Origin: Hydrogenophaga sp.
GTDB taxonomy: Bacteria > Pseudomonadota > Gammaproteobacteria > Burkholderiales > Burkholderiaceae_C
Length of the DNA stretch: 64,000 nt
NCBI RefSeq assembly: GCF_014773545.1
Contig: NZ_SDDV01000004.1
Location: forward strand, 1-64,000
Reading direction: 5' to 3'
How positions within the stretch are numbered: the stretch's first letter is position 1; every line of letters begins with the position of its first letter. This document shows positions 39,696-49,097 of the stretch, piece after piece. Both the position numbers and the translations under genes were made by a program. Below the pieces are notes generated by a model. The model was not told the origin of the DNA, made no database searches, and worked only from the letters and a program-made list of their open reading frames with translations.

Positions 39696-41054
39696 GTGCT
39701 GACGCAACAAGCGCCCAGCCTGGCGAGCCAATTGCAACACTGCGCGCGCTGCGTGCTGGCGGTTGAACAAGGCCGCTCGTTGAGCGATGTGTTGTCGCAG
39801 CTCGACGCCGAACTGCGCCCTGGCGTACAGGCGCTGAGCTTTCACGTGTTGCGCCATTGGGGCACGGCGCGCGCCGTGCTCGCTTTGCTGGTGCAGCGCC
39901 GCCCCGAGCCGGCCTTGCACGCGCTGTTGTGCAGCGCGCTGGCGCTGCTGCTGCTTGAGCGTGACGCCGCGCAAGAGGACCAGGAAACCGCGGCTGGCGC
40001 GTTGCGCTACGCTGCGTATACGGTGGTTGATCAGGCGGTCGCTGCGGTTCGGCTGGGGCGCGGCAGGCCGCAACAGGCGGCGTTTGTCAACGCCTGTCTG
40101 CGCCGATTTTTGCGCGAGCGCGCGCGCTTGCAGGCGTTGCTGGCACAACAGCCACAGGCGCGCTGGAACTACCCGCTGTGGTGGATCGAGCGTTTGCAGC
40201 GCGACCACCCGGCGCGCTGGCAAGGCATTTTGCAAGCCGGCAACCAGGCCGGCCCGATGACGCTGCGCGTCAACCGCCGCCGCACCGATCGCAGCAGCTA
40301 TCGGCAGGACTTGCTCCAGCTCGGCTGCAAGTCCAGTCTGGTTGGCGACGATGGGCTGGTGCTGGAGGCGGCGCAGCCGGTGCAGCGTCTGCCCGGGTTT
40401 GCCCAGGGCGCTTGTTCGGTACAGGACGCCGCAGCCCAACTCGCCGCCGGGCTGCTGCTGGACGGCCGCTCCTGGGGGCCGCACGCGCGCGTGCTAGACG
40501 CCTGTGCTGCGCCGGGCGGCAAGACCGCGCACCTGCTCGAGCGCGCCGAGCTCGATCTGCTCGCGCTCGACGTCGATGCGCGCCGCTGTGAGCGCATTCA
40601 TGACAACTTGCAGCGTCTGGGACTGTGTGCCCAGGTGCGGTGCGCCGACGCGGCCCGACCCGCCGACTGGTGGGACGGTCGCGCCTTCGACGCCATTTTG
40701 CTCGACGCGCCCTGCAGCGCATCGGGCATCGTGCGCCGGCATCCCGATGTGCGCTGGCTGCGCCGCGCCAGCGACATTGAGGCACTGGTGGCGATCCAGC
40801 GCCGCCTGCTCGAAGCCTTGTGGCCGCTGCTCAAGCCCGGTGGTCGCTTGCTCTACTGCACCTGCTCGGTGTTTCGTGCCGAGGGCGAGCAGCAGGTGCA
40901 AGCGTTTCTGGAGCGCCACAGGCAGGCCGTGCTCAGTCCTTCGCCCGGCCACTTGTTACCCGCTGTGCGGGGGAGCGTGGGTGAGTTGAACGACAATCGG
41001 CCCGGTGACTACGACGGTTTTTTCTACGCATGCATCGACAAGGCGCTGGCCTGA
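39696..41054 (+). CDS. rsmB: 16S rRNA (cytosine-967-C5) methyltransferase
   Basis: About 452 residues from GTG 39696 (AGGG just ahead); TTG 39669 and starts within rpoC are alternatives, and no ATG is available. An N-terminal NusB-like RNA-binding domain (HVLRHWGTARAVLALL, YAAYTVVDQAVAAVR, AAFVNACLRRFLR) precedes a Rossmann methyltransferase: VLDACAAPGGKTAHLLE binds SAM, DAPCSASGIVRRHPD carries the release cysteine and YCTCSVF the catalytic cysteine. It methylates C967 of 16S rRNA. The 3' end overlaps the next gene by 50 bases. Confidence 0.93.
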   Translation: MLTQQAPSLASQLQHCARCVLAVEQGRSLSDVLSQLDAELRPGVQALSFHVLRHWGTARAVLALLVQRRPEPALHALLCSALALLLLERDAAQEDQETAAGALRYAAYTVVDQAVAAVRLGRGRPQQAAFVNACLRRFLRERARLQALLAQQPQARWNYPLWWIERLQRDHPARWQGILQAGNQAGPMTLRVNRRRTDRSSYRQDLLQLGCKSSLVGDDGLVLEAAQPVQRLPGFAQGACSVQDAAAQLAAGLLLDGRSWGPHARVLDACAAPGGKTAHLLERAELDLLALDVDARRCERIHDNLQRLGLCAQVRCADAARPADWWDGRAFDAILLDAPCSASGIVRRHPDVRWLRRASDIEALVAIQRRLLEALWPLLKPGGRLLYCTCSVFRAEGEQQVQAFLERHRQAVLSPSPGHLLPAVRGSVGELNDNRPGDYDGFFYACIDKALA

Positions 41055-41724
41055 GGATGCCGCGCGCCACGACGGTTGGCGGCGCTGGCTGCGCGCGCTG
41101 GCGGCGGCGTGGCTGCTGTTGCTGGCTGGTGTGGCGCAGGGGCAAGGCGCGCAGGTCTTGCAGGAGAGTTTGCAGCGCAGCCCGGACGGCGTCTACCTGT
41201 CGGCGCGGATCGACATCCAGCCTTCGGCCGTGGTGCAAGACACCTTGCTGCGTTCGGTGCCGCTGCATTTTGTCTGGCAGGCCGACGTTTACCGCGACCG
41301 CTGGTACTGGAGCGACCAGCGCCTGGCCCGCGTCACGCGCACCCTGCGGCTGGCCTATCAGCCGCTGACCCGGCGCTGGCGGCTCAGCCTGAGCGACGCC
41401 GACGCCGACGGCGGCCTTGGTTTGCGCCCTGCACTGCACCAGAACTTCGACAGCCTGGGCGCTGCGCTGGCGGCACTGGGGCGGGTATCAGACTGGAAGG
41501 TCGCCGAGGCAGACCAGCTCCCGGGCGGCGCCCGCTTGTGGCTGGCCTGGAGCCTGCAGCTCGATTTGTCGCTGCTGCCGCGCCCATTTCAGATCGGCGT
41601 GGTCAACCAGCCCCAGTGGCAGATTCAGGTGCGGCGGCGGCTGCCGGTGCCAGCGCAAGTCAGCACCGAGCCAGACCCGCAGCGCTCGGGCCTTGAGCGT
41701 GGCGCCGCCGATGCCGGGCGTTGA
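41005..41724 (+). CDS. DUF4390 protein, exported
   Basis: 239 residues from GTG 41005, overlapping the end of rsmB; the exact start is uncertain since no in-frame ATG precedes the signal peptide. The signal (WLRALAAAWLLLLAGVAQG) is followed by a beta-rich domain of the DUF4390 family (GVYLSARIDIQPSAVVQDTL, VPLHFVWQADVYRDRWYW, RWRLSLSD, FQIGVVNQPQW). In Burkholderiales this gene regularly lies between rsmB and an NtrY-like kinase, as here, suggesting a link to envelope sensing; the function is unknown. Confidence 0.85.
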   Translation: MTTTVFSTHASTRRWPEDAARHDGWRRWLRALAAAWLLLLAGVAQGQGAQVLQESLQRSPDGVYLSARIDIQPSAVVQDTLLRSVPLHFVWQADVYRDRWYWSDQRLARVTRTLRLAYQPLTRRWRLSLSDADADGGLGLRPALHQNFDSLGAALAALGRVSDWKVAEADQLPGGARLWLAWSLQLDLSLLPRPFQIGVVNQPQWQIQVRRRLPVPAQVSTEPDPQRSGLERGAADAGR

Positions 41725-41745
41725 GCCTGCGTGCGCCGCAGGCCG

Positions 41746-44022
41746 ATGCGAACGACACCCATGCCATCGACACTTCCTCTGAGCCCGCGCGCCGCCCGCG
41801 CGCCGCGCCGGCGCGGGCTGCGCTGGGCCGTGGCGGCCGCCCTGGTTTTCATGTCTGCGGTGGGCCTGGTGCTGCTGTTTTTGCTCACGCTGGCCACACG
41901 CAACGAGGTGCTGTACGAGCAGTATTTTGCCTGGCTGGTCGGCATCAACGCGGTGGTGGCGCTGGTGCTGCTGCTGATCATTGCGTGGTTGTTGCTGCGC
42001 TTGCTGCTGCATTTTCGCCAGCGCCGGTTTGGCAGTCGCTTGCTGGTCAAGTTGGCTGCCATCTTCGCGCTGGTGGGCATCTTGCCCGGCGTTTTGATCT
42101 ACACCGTTTCTTACCAGTTCGTCTCGCGCTCGATCGAGAGCTGGTTCGATGTGCGGGTGGAGGCTGCGCTGAGCGCCGGCCTGCGCCTGGGGCGCACCAC
42201 GCTTGATACCCTGAGCGCCGATCTTGGCAACAAAACCGCGCTGGCAGCCCAGGCCCTGGCGCGCCAGAACGGCGGCGCCGCCGTGCTGGAACTCGAGCGG
42301 CTGCGCGAACAGTTCGGCGCCACCGACGTGGTGCTTTGGGGTGCGGCCGGGCGTGTGCTGGCCAGCGCGGGCGAGTCGCGTTTTGAGCTCGTCCCGCAGG
42401 GGCCCAGTGCTGCTTTGCTGCGCCAGGTGCACCAGGTGCGCGTGCTGGCGCAGGTCGAAGGGCTCGACGAAGGTGGCAACGGCGACCAGGCGCCGGCCGA
42501 GCTGGCGCGGCGCGCGAGCATTCAGGTGCTGGCGCTGGTGGACGCGGCTGGCTTTGGCTTTGACGCCGCGCCGCGCTATCTGCAGGTGGTGGTGCCGTTG
42601 TCGCCGGTGCTGGTGGCCGATGCGCTGGCGGTGCAACAGGCGTACCGCGAGTACCAGGAGCGCGCGCTGGCGCGTGAGGGGCTGCGTCGCATGTACATCG
42701 GTACCCTGACGCTGGCGCTGTTTTTGGCTGTATTTGGCGCCGTGCTGCTGGCGGTGTTGCTGGGCAACCATCTGGTGCGCCCCTTGCTGGTGCTGGCCGA
42801 AGGCATGCGTGAGGTGGCGGCGGGCAATCTGGCGCCGAAGCTGGCCCTGATTGCGCGCGACGAACTCGCCGGTCTGACGCGCAGCTTTGCCGGCATGACG
42901 CAAGACCTGGCCGATGCCCGCAGCGCAGTGCAGCAAAGCCTGGAACAGGTGGACGCGGCGCGCGCCAACCTGCAAACCATTCTGGACCATCTGACCGCCG
43001 GGGTGGTGGTGCTCGACCCGCACGGTCGCGTGCTCAGCGCCAACCCGGGTGCGGCTCGCATCTTGCGCTTGCCCTTGACGCGCCACCTGGGTCAGCCGCT
43101 GGACGAGGTGCCGGGGCTGGAGCCGTTTGCCGCCGCCGTACAGCAGCAGTTCGCCGCTTTTCTGTCCGAGCGCGACCGGCATGAGGGGGGGCACTGGCAG
43201 CAATCGTTTGATCTGGGTGCGGTCGCCGCCAGCCCGTTCGAGCAGGGCATCGCGCTGATTGCGCGCGGTGCCTTGTTGCCCGGCAACGAACGCCTGCTGG
43301 TGTTCGACGACGTCTCGGAAATGGTCTCGGCGCAGCGCGCCCAGGCCTGGGGCGAGGTGGCGCGTCGACTGGCGCATGAAATCAAGAATCCGTTGACGCC
43401 GATCCAGCTCTCGGCCGAACGCCTGGCCATGAAGCTCGAAGGCAAATTGCAGCCGACCGAGCAGGCCTTGCTCGACAAGTCGGTGCGCACCATCGTCGAT
43501 CAGGTAGACGCCATGAAGCGCCTGGTAAACGAGTTTCGCGATTACGCGCGCCTGCCCGCAGCCCAGTTGGAACCGACAGACCTCAACGCGCTGGTGCGTG
43601 ACATTTCGGTGCTATACGACAACGCCGCCACGCCGCTGCAGCTCGAGCTCGACAGCGCTTGTCCGCCGGTGCTGGCGGACCCACAACAGGTGCGCCAGAT
43701 TCTGCACAACCTGGTGCAAAACGCGCAGGAAGCGACCGCCTCGCAGCCACTGGCGCTGGTGCTGCTGCGCACGCGCCGCTCCGACTCCGGGCGCTGGGTG
43801 CGCCTGACGGTGCTCGACCAGGGCCCTGGTTTTGCCGAGCACATGCTGCAGCGTGCTTTCGAGCCCTACGTCACCACCAAGCCCAAGGGCACCGGACTCG
43901 GCTTGGCGGTGGTGAAGAAAATCATGGATGAACACGGCGGCCGGGTCGAGTTGAGCAACTTGATGCATGACGCCAAGGTGATCGGGGCGCAAGTCTCGCT
44001 ATCATTCGCAGTGGCAAATTGA
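41746..44022 (+). CDS. NtrY-like membrane sensor histidine kinase
   Basis: About 758 residues from ATG 41746; GTG 41731 and ATG 41761 are alternatives. Two N-terminal membrane helices and a third near FALVGILPGVLIYTV flank a periplasmic part of about 200 residues; a fourth helix (LALFLAVFGAVLLAVLLG) leads into a HAMP domain (NHLVRPLLVLAEGMREVAAG), a PAS domain (TILDHLTAGVVVLDPHGRV), the phosphoacceptor EVARRLAHEIKNPLTPIQ and an ATPase domain with HNLVQNAQEA, DQGPGFAE and KGTGLGLAVVKK. This is the NtrY architecture. In this order the gene is usually paired with the response regulator that follows 28 bases later. The signal is unknown. Confidence 0.92.
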   Translation: MRTTPMPSTLPLSPRAARAPRRRGLRWAVAAALVFMSAVGLVLLFLLTLATRNEVLYEQYFAWLVGINAVVALVLLLIIAWLLLRLLLHFRQRRFGSRLLVKLAAIFALVGILPGVLIYTVSYQFVSRSIESWFDVRVEAALSAGLRLGRTTLDTLSADLGNKTALAAQALARQNGGAAVLELERLREQFGATDVVLWGAAGRVLASAGESRFELVPQGPSAALLRQVHQVRVLAQVEGLDEGGNGDQAPAELARRASIQVLALVDAAGFGFDAAPRYLQVVVPLSPVLVADALAVQQAYREYQERALAREGLRRMYIGTLTLALFLAVFGAVLLAVLLGNHLVRPLLVLAEGMREVAAGNLAPKLALIARDELAGLTRSFAGMTQDLADARSAVQQSLEQVDAARANLQTILDHLTAGVVVLDPHGRVLSANPGAARILRLPLTRHLGQPLDEVPGLEPFAAAVQQQFAAFLSERDRHEGGHWQQSFDLGAVAASPFEQGIALIARGALLPGNERLLVFDDVSEMVSAQRAQAWGEVARRLAHEIKNPLTPIQLSAERLAMKLEGKLQPTEQALLDKSVRTIVDQVDAMKRLVNEFRDYARLPAAQLEPTDLNALVRDISVLYDNAATPLQLELDSACPPVLADPQQVRQILHNLVQNAQEATASQPLALVLLRTRRSDSGRWVRLTVLDQGPGFAEHMLQRAFEPYVTTKPKGTGLGLAVVKKIMDEHGGRVELSNLMHDAKVIGAQVSLSFAVAN

Positions 44023-44050
44023 CAACACAGCGAGGCGCGCGCACGGCATC

Positions 44051-44755
44051 ATGGCAACCATTCTGGTCGTAGACGACGAACTGGGCATCCGGGACCTGCT
44101 CTGGGAAATTCTGAACGACGAAGGCCACACGGTCGAGTTGGCCGAAAACGCGGCCCAGGCCCGTAGCGTGCGCACCCAGTTTCGGCCCGATCTGGTGCTG
44201 CTCGACATCTGGATGCCCGACACCGACGGCGTGACCCTGCTCAAGGAATGGTCGAGCAGCGGCTTGCTGACCATGCCCGTGATCATGATGAGCGGGCACG
44301 CCACCATCGACACGGCGGTCGAGGCCACGCGCATCGGCGCGGTGGCTTTTCTGGAAAAACCGATCACCCTGGTCAAGCTGCTCAAGTCGGTCGAGCAAGG
44401 TCTGAACAAGCTGCAGTTCAAGCCGCTGGCCACACCCAGTCCGCTCAAAATCTCACACGAGCCGCTCGTCGAACTGAGCGTGCAAGCCGCCGTGAGCGCC
44501 AGCGCCAGCCTGAGCCCGCCGCCGCTCGACACCGCCTTGCCGTCCTTACCGTCCTTACAGTCGTTCTGCCTGGAAGGCCCGCTGCGCCAGGCGCGCGATG
44601 ACTTCGAAAAAGCCTACTTCGAATACCATCTGACCCAAGAGGCCGGCTCCATGACCCGGGTGGCCGACAAGACCGGCCTGGAGCGCACCCACTTGTACCG
44701 CAAGCTCAAGCAGCTGGGGATCGATTTGTCGCGCGGCAAGCGCCGTCTGCCGTGA
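44051..44755 (+). CDS. Response regulator with Fis-type HTH but no AAA+ domain (NtrX-related)
   Basis: 234 residues. Receiver domain residues 1-120 with the acidic pocket VVDDE, phosphoacceptor D52 in LLDIWMPD, the switch residue in MMSGHA and the K in FLEKP. A linker of about 60 residues rich in Ser, Pro and Leu follows, then a Fis-type helix-turn-helix (FEKAYFEYHLTQEAGSMTRVADKTGLERTHLYRKLKQLG, shown in two parts: FEKAYFEYHL and TGLERTHLYRKLKQLG). The sigma-54-activating AAA+ domain of canonical NtrX/NtrC is absent, so it cannot act as a bacterial enhancer-binding ATPase and presumably works as a direct DNA-binding regulator. Partner of the preceding kinase. Confidence 0.9.
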   Translation: MATILVVDDELGIRDLLWEILNDEGHTVELAENAAQARSVRTQFRPDLVLLDIWMPDTDGVTLLKEWSSSGLLTMPVIMMSGHATIDTAVEATRIGAVAFLEKPITLVKLLKSVEQGLNKLQFKPLATPSPLKISHEPLVELSVQAAVSASASLSPPPLDTALPSLPSLQSFCLEGPLRQARDDFEKAYFEYHLTQEAGSMTRVADKTGLERTHLYRKLKQLGIDLSRGKRRLP

Positions 44756-44780
44756 GCTTGCGCCCACTGAAACCACATCC

Positions 44781-47108
44781 ATGAACAACGACCACAGCCC
44801 CGATGACAAGCGCGCTGAATTCAGGCGTGCCGCCCTGCACTACCACGAAAAACCCGTGGCCGGCAAGATGGCGATCCATGCCACCAAACAACTGCTGAAC
44901 CAGCGCGACCTGGCACTGGCTTATTCGCCCGGCGTGGCCGCGCCCTGTGAGGAAATCGTCGCCGACCCGGCCAACGCTTTTCGCTACACCGGACGCGGCA
45001 ATCTGGTGGCGGTCATTACCAACGGCACGGCGGTGCTGGGGCTGGGAGACATCGGGCCACTGGCGGCCAAGCCGGTGATGGAAGGCAAGGCGGTGCTGTT
45101 CAAGAAGTTCTCCGGCATCGACGTGTTTGACCTCGAAATCAATGAAAAAGACCCCGACAAGCTGGTCGAGATCATCGCCGCTCTCGAACCCACGTTTGGC
45201 GGCATCAATCTGGAGGACATCAAGGCGCCGGATTGTTTCTACATCGAGCGTCGCTTGCGCGAGCGCATGCAGATTCCGGTCTTTCACGACGACCAGCACG
45301 GCACCGCCATCGTCGTCGGCGCGGCGCTGCTCAATGGACTGAAGGTGGTCGGCAAAGACATACGGCAGATCAAGCTGGTCACCTCGGGTGCCGGTGCTGC
45401 CGCGCTGGCTTGTCTGGGGCTGCTGGTCAAACTCGGGCTGCCGCGCGAAAACATCTGGGCCACCGACCTTGCTGGGCTGGTCTATACCGGGCGCACCGAG
45501 CTGATGGACGAAGACAAAGTCCAGTTCGCCCAGGTCACCAGCCAGCGCACCCTGGCCGAGGCAATAGACGGCGCCGACGTGTTTCTGGGACTGTCGGCCG
45601 GCGGCGTGCTCAAGCCGTTCATGGTGGAAAAAATGGCGTCGCGCCCCTTGATTTTTGCGCTGGCCAATCCAACGCCGGAGATTCTGCCGCATGAGGTCAA
45701 GGCCGTGCGCGGCGACGCCGTCATAGCCACCGGCCGCTCGGACTACGCGAACCAGGTCAACAACGTGCTGTGCTTCCCGTACATTTTTCGTGGTGCGCTC
45801 GACGCCGGGGCGTCCACCATCAACGCTGACATGGAGATCGCGGCGGTGCGCGCGATTGCCGAACTGGCGCAGGCCGAACAAAGCGAAGAGGTGGCCGCTG
45901 CCTATGCCGGCGAGCAGCTCAGCTTTGGGCCCGAGTACCTGATTCCCAAGCCTTTTGACTCGCGCTTGATGCTGAAAATCGCGCCGGCGGTGGCGCAGGC
46001 GGCGCAAGATAGCGGCGTGGCCCGCAGACCCTTGCCCGATATGGCGGCGTATCTGGAAAAACTGCAAAGCTTTGTGTTGGCCTCGGGCAGTCTGATGCGG
46101 CCGATCTACGCTGCGGCCAAACAGGCGCTGACCAAGCGCGTGGCCTACGCCGAAGGCGAGCAAGAGCGGGTGCTGCGTGCCTGCCAGATTGCAGTCGATG
46201 AAGACCTGGCACGCCCCACCCTGATCGGCCGCCCGGCGGTGATCGCGCGCCGCATCGAACAATTCGGCCTGCGCCTCAAAGAGGGACTGGACTACGATGT
46301 GGTCAACGTCGAGCAAGACCGGCGCTACCGCGACTTCTGGCAAAGCTACCACCGCATGGCCGAGCGCAAGGGCGTGACCGAGCAACTGGCCAAAATCGAG
46401 ATGCGCCGGCGCCTGACGCTGATCGGCTCCATGCTGCTGCACAAGGGCGAGGTTGACGGCATGATTTGCGGCACCTGGGGCAGCACCGCCGATCACCTGG
46501 CTTACATCGATCAGGTGATTGGCAAGCGCGTCGGCGGCAGCCCGCGCACGGCGCAGGATGTGCGCATTTACGCCTGCATGAACGCGCTGCTGCTGCCCGG
46601 GCGGCAGGTGTTTGTGGTCGACACCCACGTCAACTACGACCCGAGCGCCACCGAGCTGTGCGAGATCACCGTGATGGCGGCCGAAACCATGCTGCGCTTT
46701 GGCGTCAAGCCCAAGGTGGCGTTGCTGTCACATTCCAATTTTGGCTCGTCGAACCAGCCCAGTGCGATCAAGATGCGCCAAACACTGGAGCTGCTGCGTG
46801 AACAAGCGCCCTGGCTGGAGGTGGACGGCGAGATGCACGGTGACCTGGCCATTGACCCGGTGGCCCGCATGGGCTTGATGCCGCGCTGCGAACTCAAGGG
46901 CGAGGCCAACTTGCTGGTTTGCCCCAACATCGACGCCGCCAACATTTCCTACAACCTGCTCAAAACCGCCGCTGGCGGCAACATCGCCATTGGCCCGGTG
47001 TTGCTGGGCGCGGCCAAACCGGTACACGTGCTGACCCCCAGCGCCACCGTGCGTCGCATTGTCAACATGACGGCGCTGACCGTGGCCGAAGCCAGTGTGG
47101 CGCAATGA
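44781..47108 (+). CDS. maeB: NADP-dependent malic enzyme (MaeB type)
   Basis: 775 residues. Oxidatively decarboxylates malate to pyruvate with NADP. The malic enzyme half (about residues 1-430) has [41 protein letters not shown] and the Rossmann [14 protein letters not shown]; the C-terminal half is a phosphotransacetylase-like domain ([23 protein letters not shown]) that in MaeB proteins is regulatory and inactive. The two-domain length matches E. coli MaeB (759). It lies 25 bases after the response regulator but the functions are unrelated. A hairpin with eight T follows. Confidence 0.96.
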   Translation: MNNDHSPDDKRAEFRRAALHYHEKPVAGKMAIHATKQLLNQRDLALAYSPGVAAPCEEIVADPANAFRYTGRGNLVAVITNGTAVLGLGDIGPLAAKPVMEGKAVLFKKFSGIDVFDLEINEKDPDKLVEIIAALEPTFGGINLEDIKAPDCFYIERRLRERMQIPVFHDDQHGTAIVVGAALLNGLKVVGKDIRQIKLVTSGAGAAALACLGLLVKLGLPRENIWATDLAGLVYTGRTELMDEDKVQFAQVTSQRTLAEAIDGADVFLGLSAGGVLKPFMVEKMASRPLIFALANPTPEILPHEVKAVRGDAVIATGRSDYANQVNNVLCFPYIFRGALDAGASTINADMEIAAVRAIAELAQAEQSEEVAAAYAGEQLSFGPEYLIPKPFDSRLMLKIAPAVAQAAQDSGVARRPLPDMAAYLEKLQSFVLASGSLMRPIYAAAKQALTKRVAYAEGEQERVLRACQIAVDEDLARPTLIGRPAVIARRIEQFGLRLKEGLDYDVVNVEQDRRYRDFWQSYHRMAERKGVTEQLAKIEMRRRLTLIGSMLLHKGEVDGMICGTWGSTADHLAYIDQVIGKRVGGSPRTAQDVRIYACMNALLLPGRQVFVVDTHVNYDPSATELCEITVMAAETMLRFGVKPKVALLSHSNFGSSNQPSAIKMRQTLELLREQAPWLEVDGEMHGDLAIDPVARMGLMPRCELKGEANLLVCPNIDAANISYNLLKTAAGGNIAIGPVLLGAAKPVHVLTPSATVRRIVNMTALTVAEASVAQ

Positions 47109-47156
47109 AGCCGCCCGTGAAGGCGTGCGGCAAGTTTCGATCCGGTTTAACCACTG

Positions 47157-47194
47157 AGCATGCCTGTTTATTCAGCAGCGGCTTGCTTTTTTTT
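47157..47194 (+). terminator. Rho-independent terminator behind maeB
   Basis: AGCATGCC (47157-47164) pairs with GGCTTGCT (47180-47187) with one mismatch, followed by a run of eight T (47187-47194). It isolates the RNase-barstar pair from maeB. Confidence 0.6.
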
Positions 47195-47318
47195 GTTGTT
47201 TGAGGCACACTTGCGCGCTTGAGTCACAGGGTTGACCCACTCATCTGGCGTGGCGGCTGGGTTCATCTTGCCGCCGGTTCGACAGGTGGGTTGACGGCAT
47301 TGGGAGCACATACATTTC

Positions 47319-47732
47319 ATGGGGTGGCAGGCAAACCCGGTAAAACCTTCGAGCCATAGGCTGCTGGTCGGCCTGGCGGTTGCGCTGGTTCTGCTGCTGA
47401 GCGCGGTCTGGGTGCAGGGGCGCACAGTCGATTGGGCGCAGACCCCGGCCGTGGCGGAGAACGAACTGCCGGTGCAGGCGCAGCAGGTGCTGGCGCAGAT
47501 TCGCGCCGGCGGGCCGTTTCGCTACCAGAAAGACGGCGCTGTCTTTGGCAACCGTGAGCGCCTGTTGCCGCTGCAAAAACGTGGTTTTTACCGCCAGTAC
47601 ACCGTGCCCACGCCGGGGGAGCGTGACCGGGGTGCGCGGCGAATCGTTTGCGGCGGCTTGCAGCCACAGCGTACCGATGCGTGTTTTTATACCAAGGACC
47701 ACTACAACAGCTTTCGGCTGATCGTGCCGTGA
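47319..47732 (+). CDS. Barnase/RNase Sa-like ribonuclease, exported, with Gln at the catalytic Glu position
   Basis: 137 residues. A hydrophobic N-terminal segment (RLLVGLAVALVLLLSAVWVQG) is a signal peptide or anchor, so the protein leaves the cytoplasm. The mature part is a microbial guanyl-specific RNase: AGGPFRYQKDGAVFGNRE, YRQYTVPTPG, RDRGARRIVCGG and TKDHYNSF align with RNase Sa. Arg104, Arg108 and His128 match RNase Sa R65, R69 and H85. The general-base glutamate (E54, in YHEYTV) is Gln93 here (codon CAG, 47595-47597), so activity may be low or lost. Cys111 and Cys122 could form a disulfide. A barstar-like gene follows 51 bases later, the toxin-inhibitor layout of this family. Confidence 0.88.
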   Translation: MGWQANPVKPSSHRLLVGLAVALVLLLSAVWVQGRTVDWAQTPAVAENELPVQAQQVLAQIRAGGPFRYQKDGAVFGNRERLLPLQKRGFYRQYTVPTPGERDRGARRIVCGGLQPQRTDACFYTKDHYNSFRLIVP

Positions 47733-47783
47733 GATGGGGTTCCGAACAGATTTTCAACTTTGAACTTAGAAAGAGACGCGCAG

Positions 47784-48326
47784 ATGGACACGCCCCTTCG
47801 TAATGTACGTCCCAATATCGTGCAGTCGATTCGCGCCTACAGCGTCAAGGAACTGCAGGCCGCGGCCGAGCAATTGGGCCACCACTTTCTGTACGCCAAC
47901 TTGGCCAAGGCCACGAGCAAGCAGGATGTGCTCGAGCGCATTGGGTCGCAGTACACGCTGCCGACGCATTTTGGCAAGAACTTCGATGCGCTCTACGACT
48001 GCATGACCGACTTGGTCAACAAGTCGGGGCAACAAACCGGCTTCATCGTCGTGCTGGAGCACATTCCGGCGCACGCCAAGTTCGACAAGGAAGCGCGCGA
48101 GCAGTTGCTCGACGTCTTCCGCGACACGGCAGACTACTGGGCCGAACGCAAAATTGCGTTTCGCTGTTTCTATTCGTTCTCGGTTGCGCGCACGCCCAAG
48201 GGCGAAGAGCCCATTGCCGTGGCCAGCGACGATCCGATGCCAACCGACAAGCTGCTCGACGTCAGTCCGATGGCGCTGCGCATGAGCAGTCCGTTCAACG
48301 CCGGTTACTGGACGGCGGCGGTCTGA
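47784..48326 (+). CDS. Barstar-family RNase inhibitor
   Basis: 180 residues from ATG 47784, preceded by AAAGAGA; an ATG-less extension to 47760 is less likely. The barstar domain (about residues 40-130) is recognisable by IGSQYTLPTHFGKNFDALYDCMTDL, where the Asn-Phe-Asp-Ala-Leu-Tyr-Asp run and preceding aromatic residue form the helix that plugs the RNase active site. It has an N-terminal extension of about 35 residues and a C-terminal tail beyond classical barstar (about 90 residues). Cytoplasmic by absence of a signal, so it would protect against RNase that misfails export. Converges on rsmA with six bases between. Confidence 0.88.
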   Translation: MDTPLRNVRPNIVQSIRAYSVKELQAAAEQLGHHFLYANLAKATSKQDVLERIGSQYTLPTHFGKNFDALYDCMTDLVNKSGQQTGFIVVLEHIPAHAKFDKEAREQLLDVFRDTADYWAERKIAFRCFYSFSVARTPKGEEPIAVASDDPMPTDKLLDVSPMALRMSSPFNAGYWTAAV

Positions 48327-48332
48327 GCGGCT

Positions 48333-49097
48333 TTACGGCGGCAGCGCTTGTGTCAGCGCCACGTATTCGGCCACCGGCACCTCCTCGGCGCGGCGCTGCA
48401 GGTCGAAGTGGCCGGCAAAGTTTCTTTGTTCCAGCCAGGGGCCCAGGGTGTTGCGCAAAATTTTGCGCCGCTGGCTGAATGCGGTTTGCACCAGCTCGCC
48501 GTAGCGCTTTTGGGCTATGGCTGGGGGTGCGGCCAGCGGCCGCATGCGCACGATGGCGCTGTCGACGCGCGGCGGCGGATCAAAACTGGTCGGCGGCACC
48601 AATAACAGCAACTCCATCTCGTAGCGCCATTGCAGCATCACCGACAGGCGACCGTAATCGGACGTGGCCGGGCGCGCCACCATGCGCTCGACCACTTCTT
48701 TTTGCAGCATGAAATGCTGGTCTTGCACCACGCTGGCGTGCTCAAGCAGGTGAAACAGAATCGGGGTCGAGATGTTGTAGGGCAGGTTGCCGACCACGCG
48801 GATGCGGGTGGACATGCGCTGCGCCGCCCAGGCGCTGAAATCGACTTTGAGCACGTCCGACTCGATCACCTCGAGCTGGCGCTGGCTGCGCAGCCGGGCG
48901 GCCAGGTCGCGGTCGAGCTCGATCACCGCCAGCCGACCCAGGCGCTGCAGCAGCGGCTGCGTCAGCGCCGCTAGGCCGGGACCGATTTCGATCACCGCCT
49001 CTGCCGCTTGCGGATCGATGGCGTTGACGATGGCGTCGATGACGGTCGCGTCGGTCAGGAAATGCTGTCCAAAGCGTTTGCGCGCCCGATGCTTCAT
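48333..49097 (-). CDS. rsmA: 16S rRNA (adenine-1518/1519-N6) dimethyltransferase
   Basis: 254 residues from ATG 49097, which shares one base with the surA stop (TGATG), so the two are translationally coupled; the frame stays open to 49463 but only as antisense to nothing and inside surA. Dimethylates two adjacent adenosines in helix 45 of 16S rRNA. Motifs: [23 protein letters not shown] for SAM binding, ELDRDLA and the catalytic GNLPYNIS. Resistance to kasugamycin follows loss of this enzyme. The upstream neighbours surA and lptD are the classical partners; pdxA is missing from between surA and rsmA. Confidence 0.96.
   Translation of the reverse strand: MKHRARKRFGQHFLTDATVIDAIVNAIDPQAAEAVIEIGPGLAALTQPLLQRLGRLAVIELDRDLAARLRSQRQLEVIESDVLKVDFSAWAAQRMSTRIRVVGNLPYNISTPILFHLLEHASVVQDQHFMLQKEVVERMVARPATSDYGRLSVMLQWRYEMELLLLVPPTSFDPPPRVDSAIVRMRPLAAPPAIAQKRYGELVQTAFSQRRKILRNTLGPWLEQRNFAGHFDLQRRAEEVPVAEYVALTQALPP

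Noticed and set aside
44706..46628. 640-codon minus-strand frame over maeB
   Set aside because: Shadow of maeB; no independent evidence.
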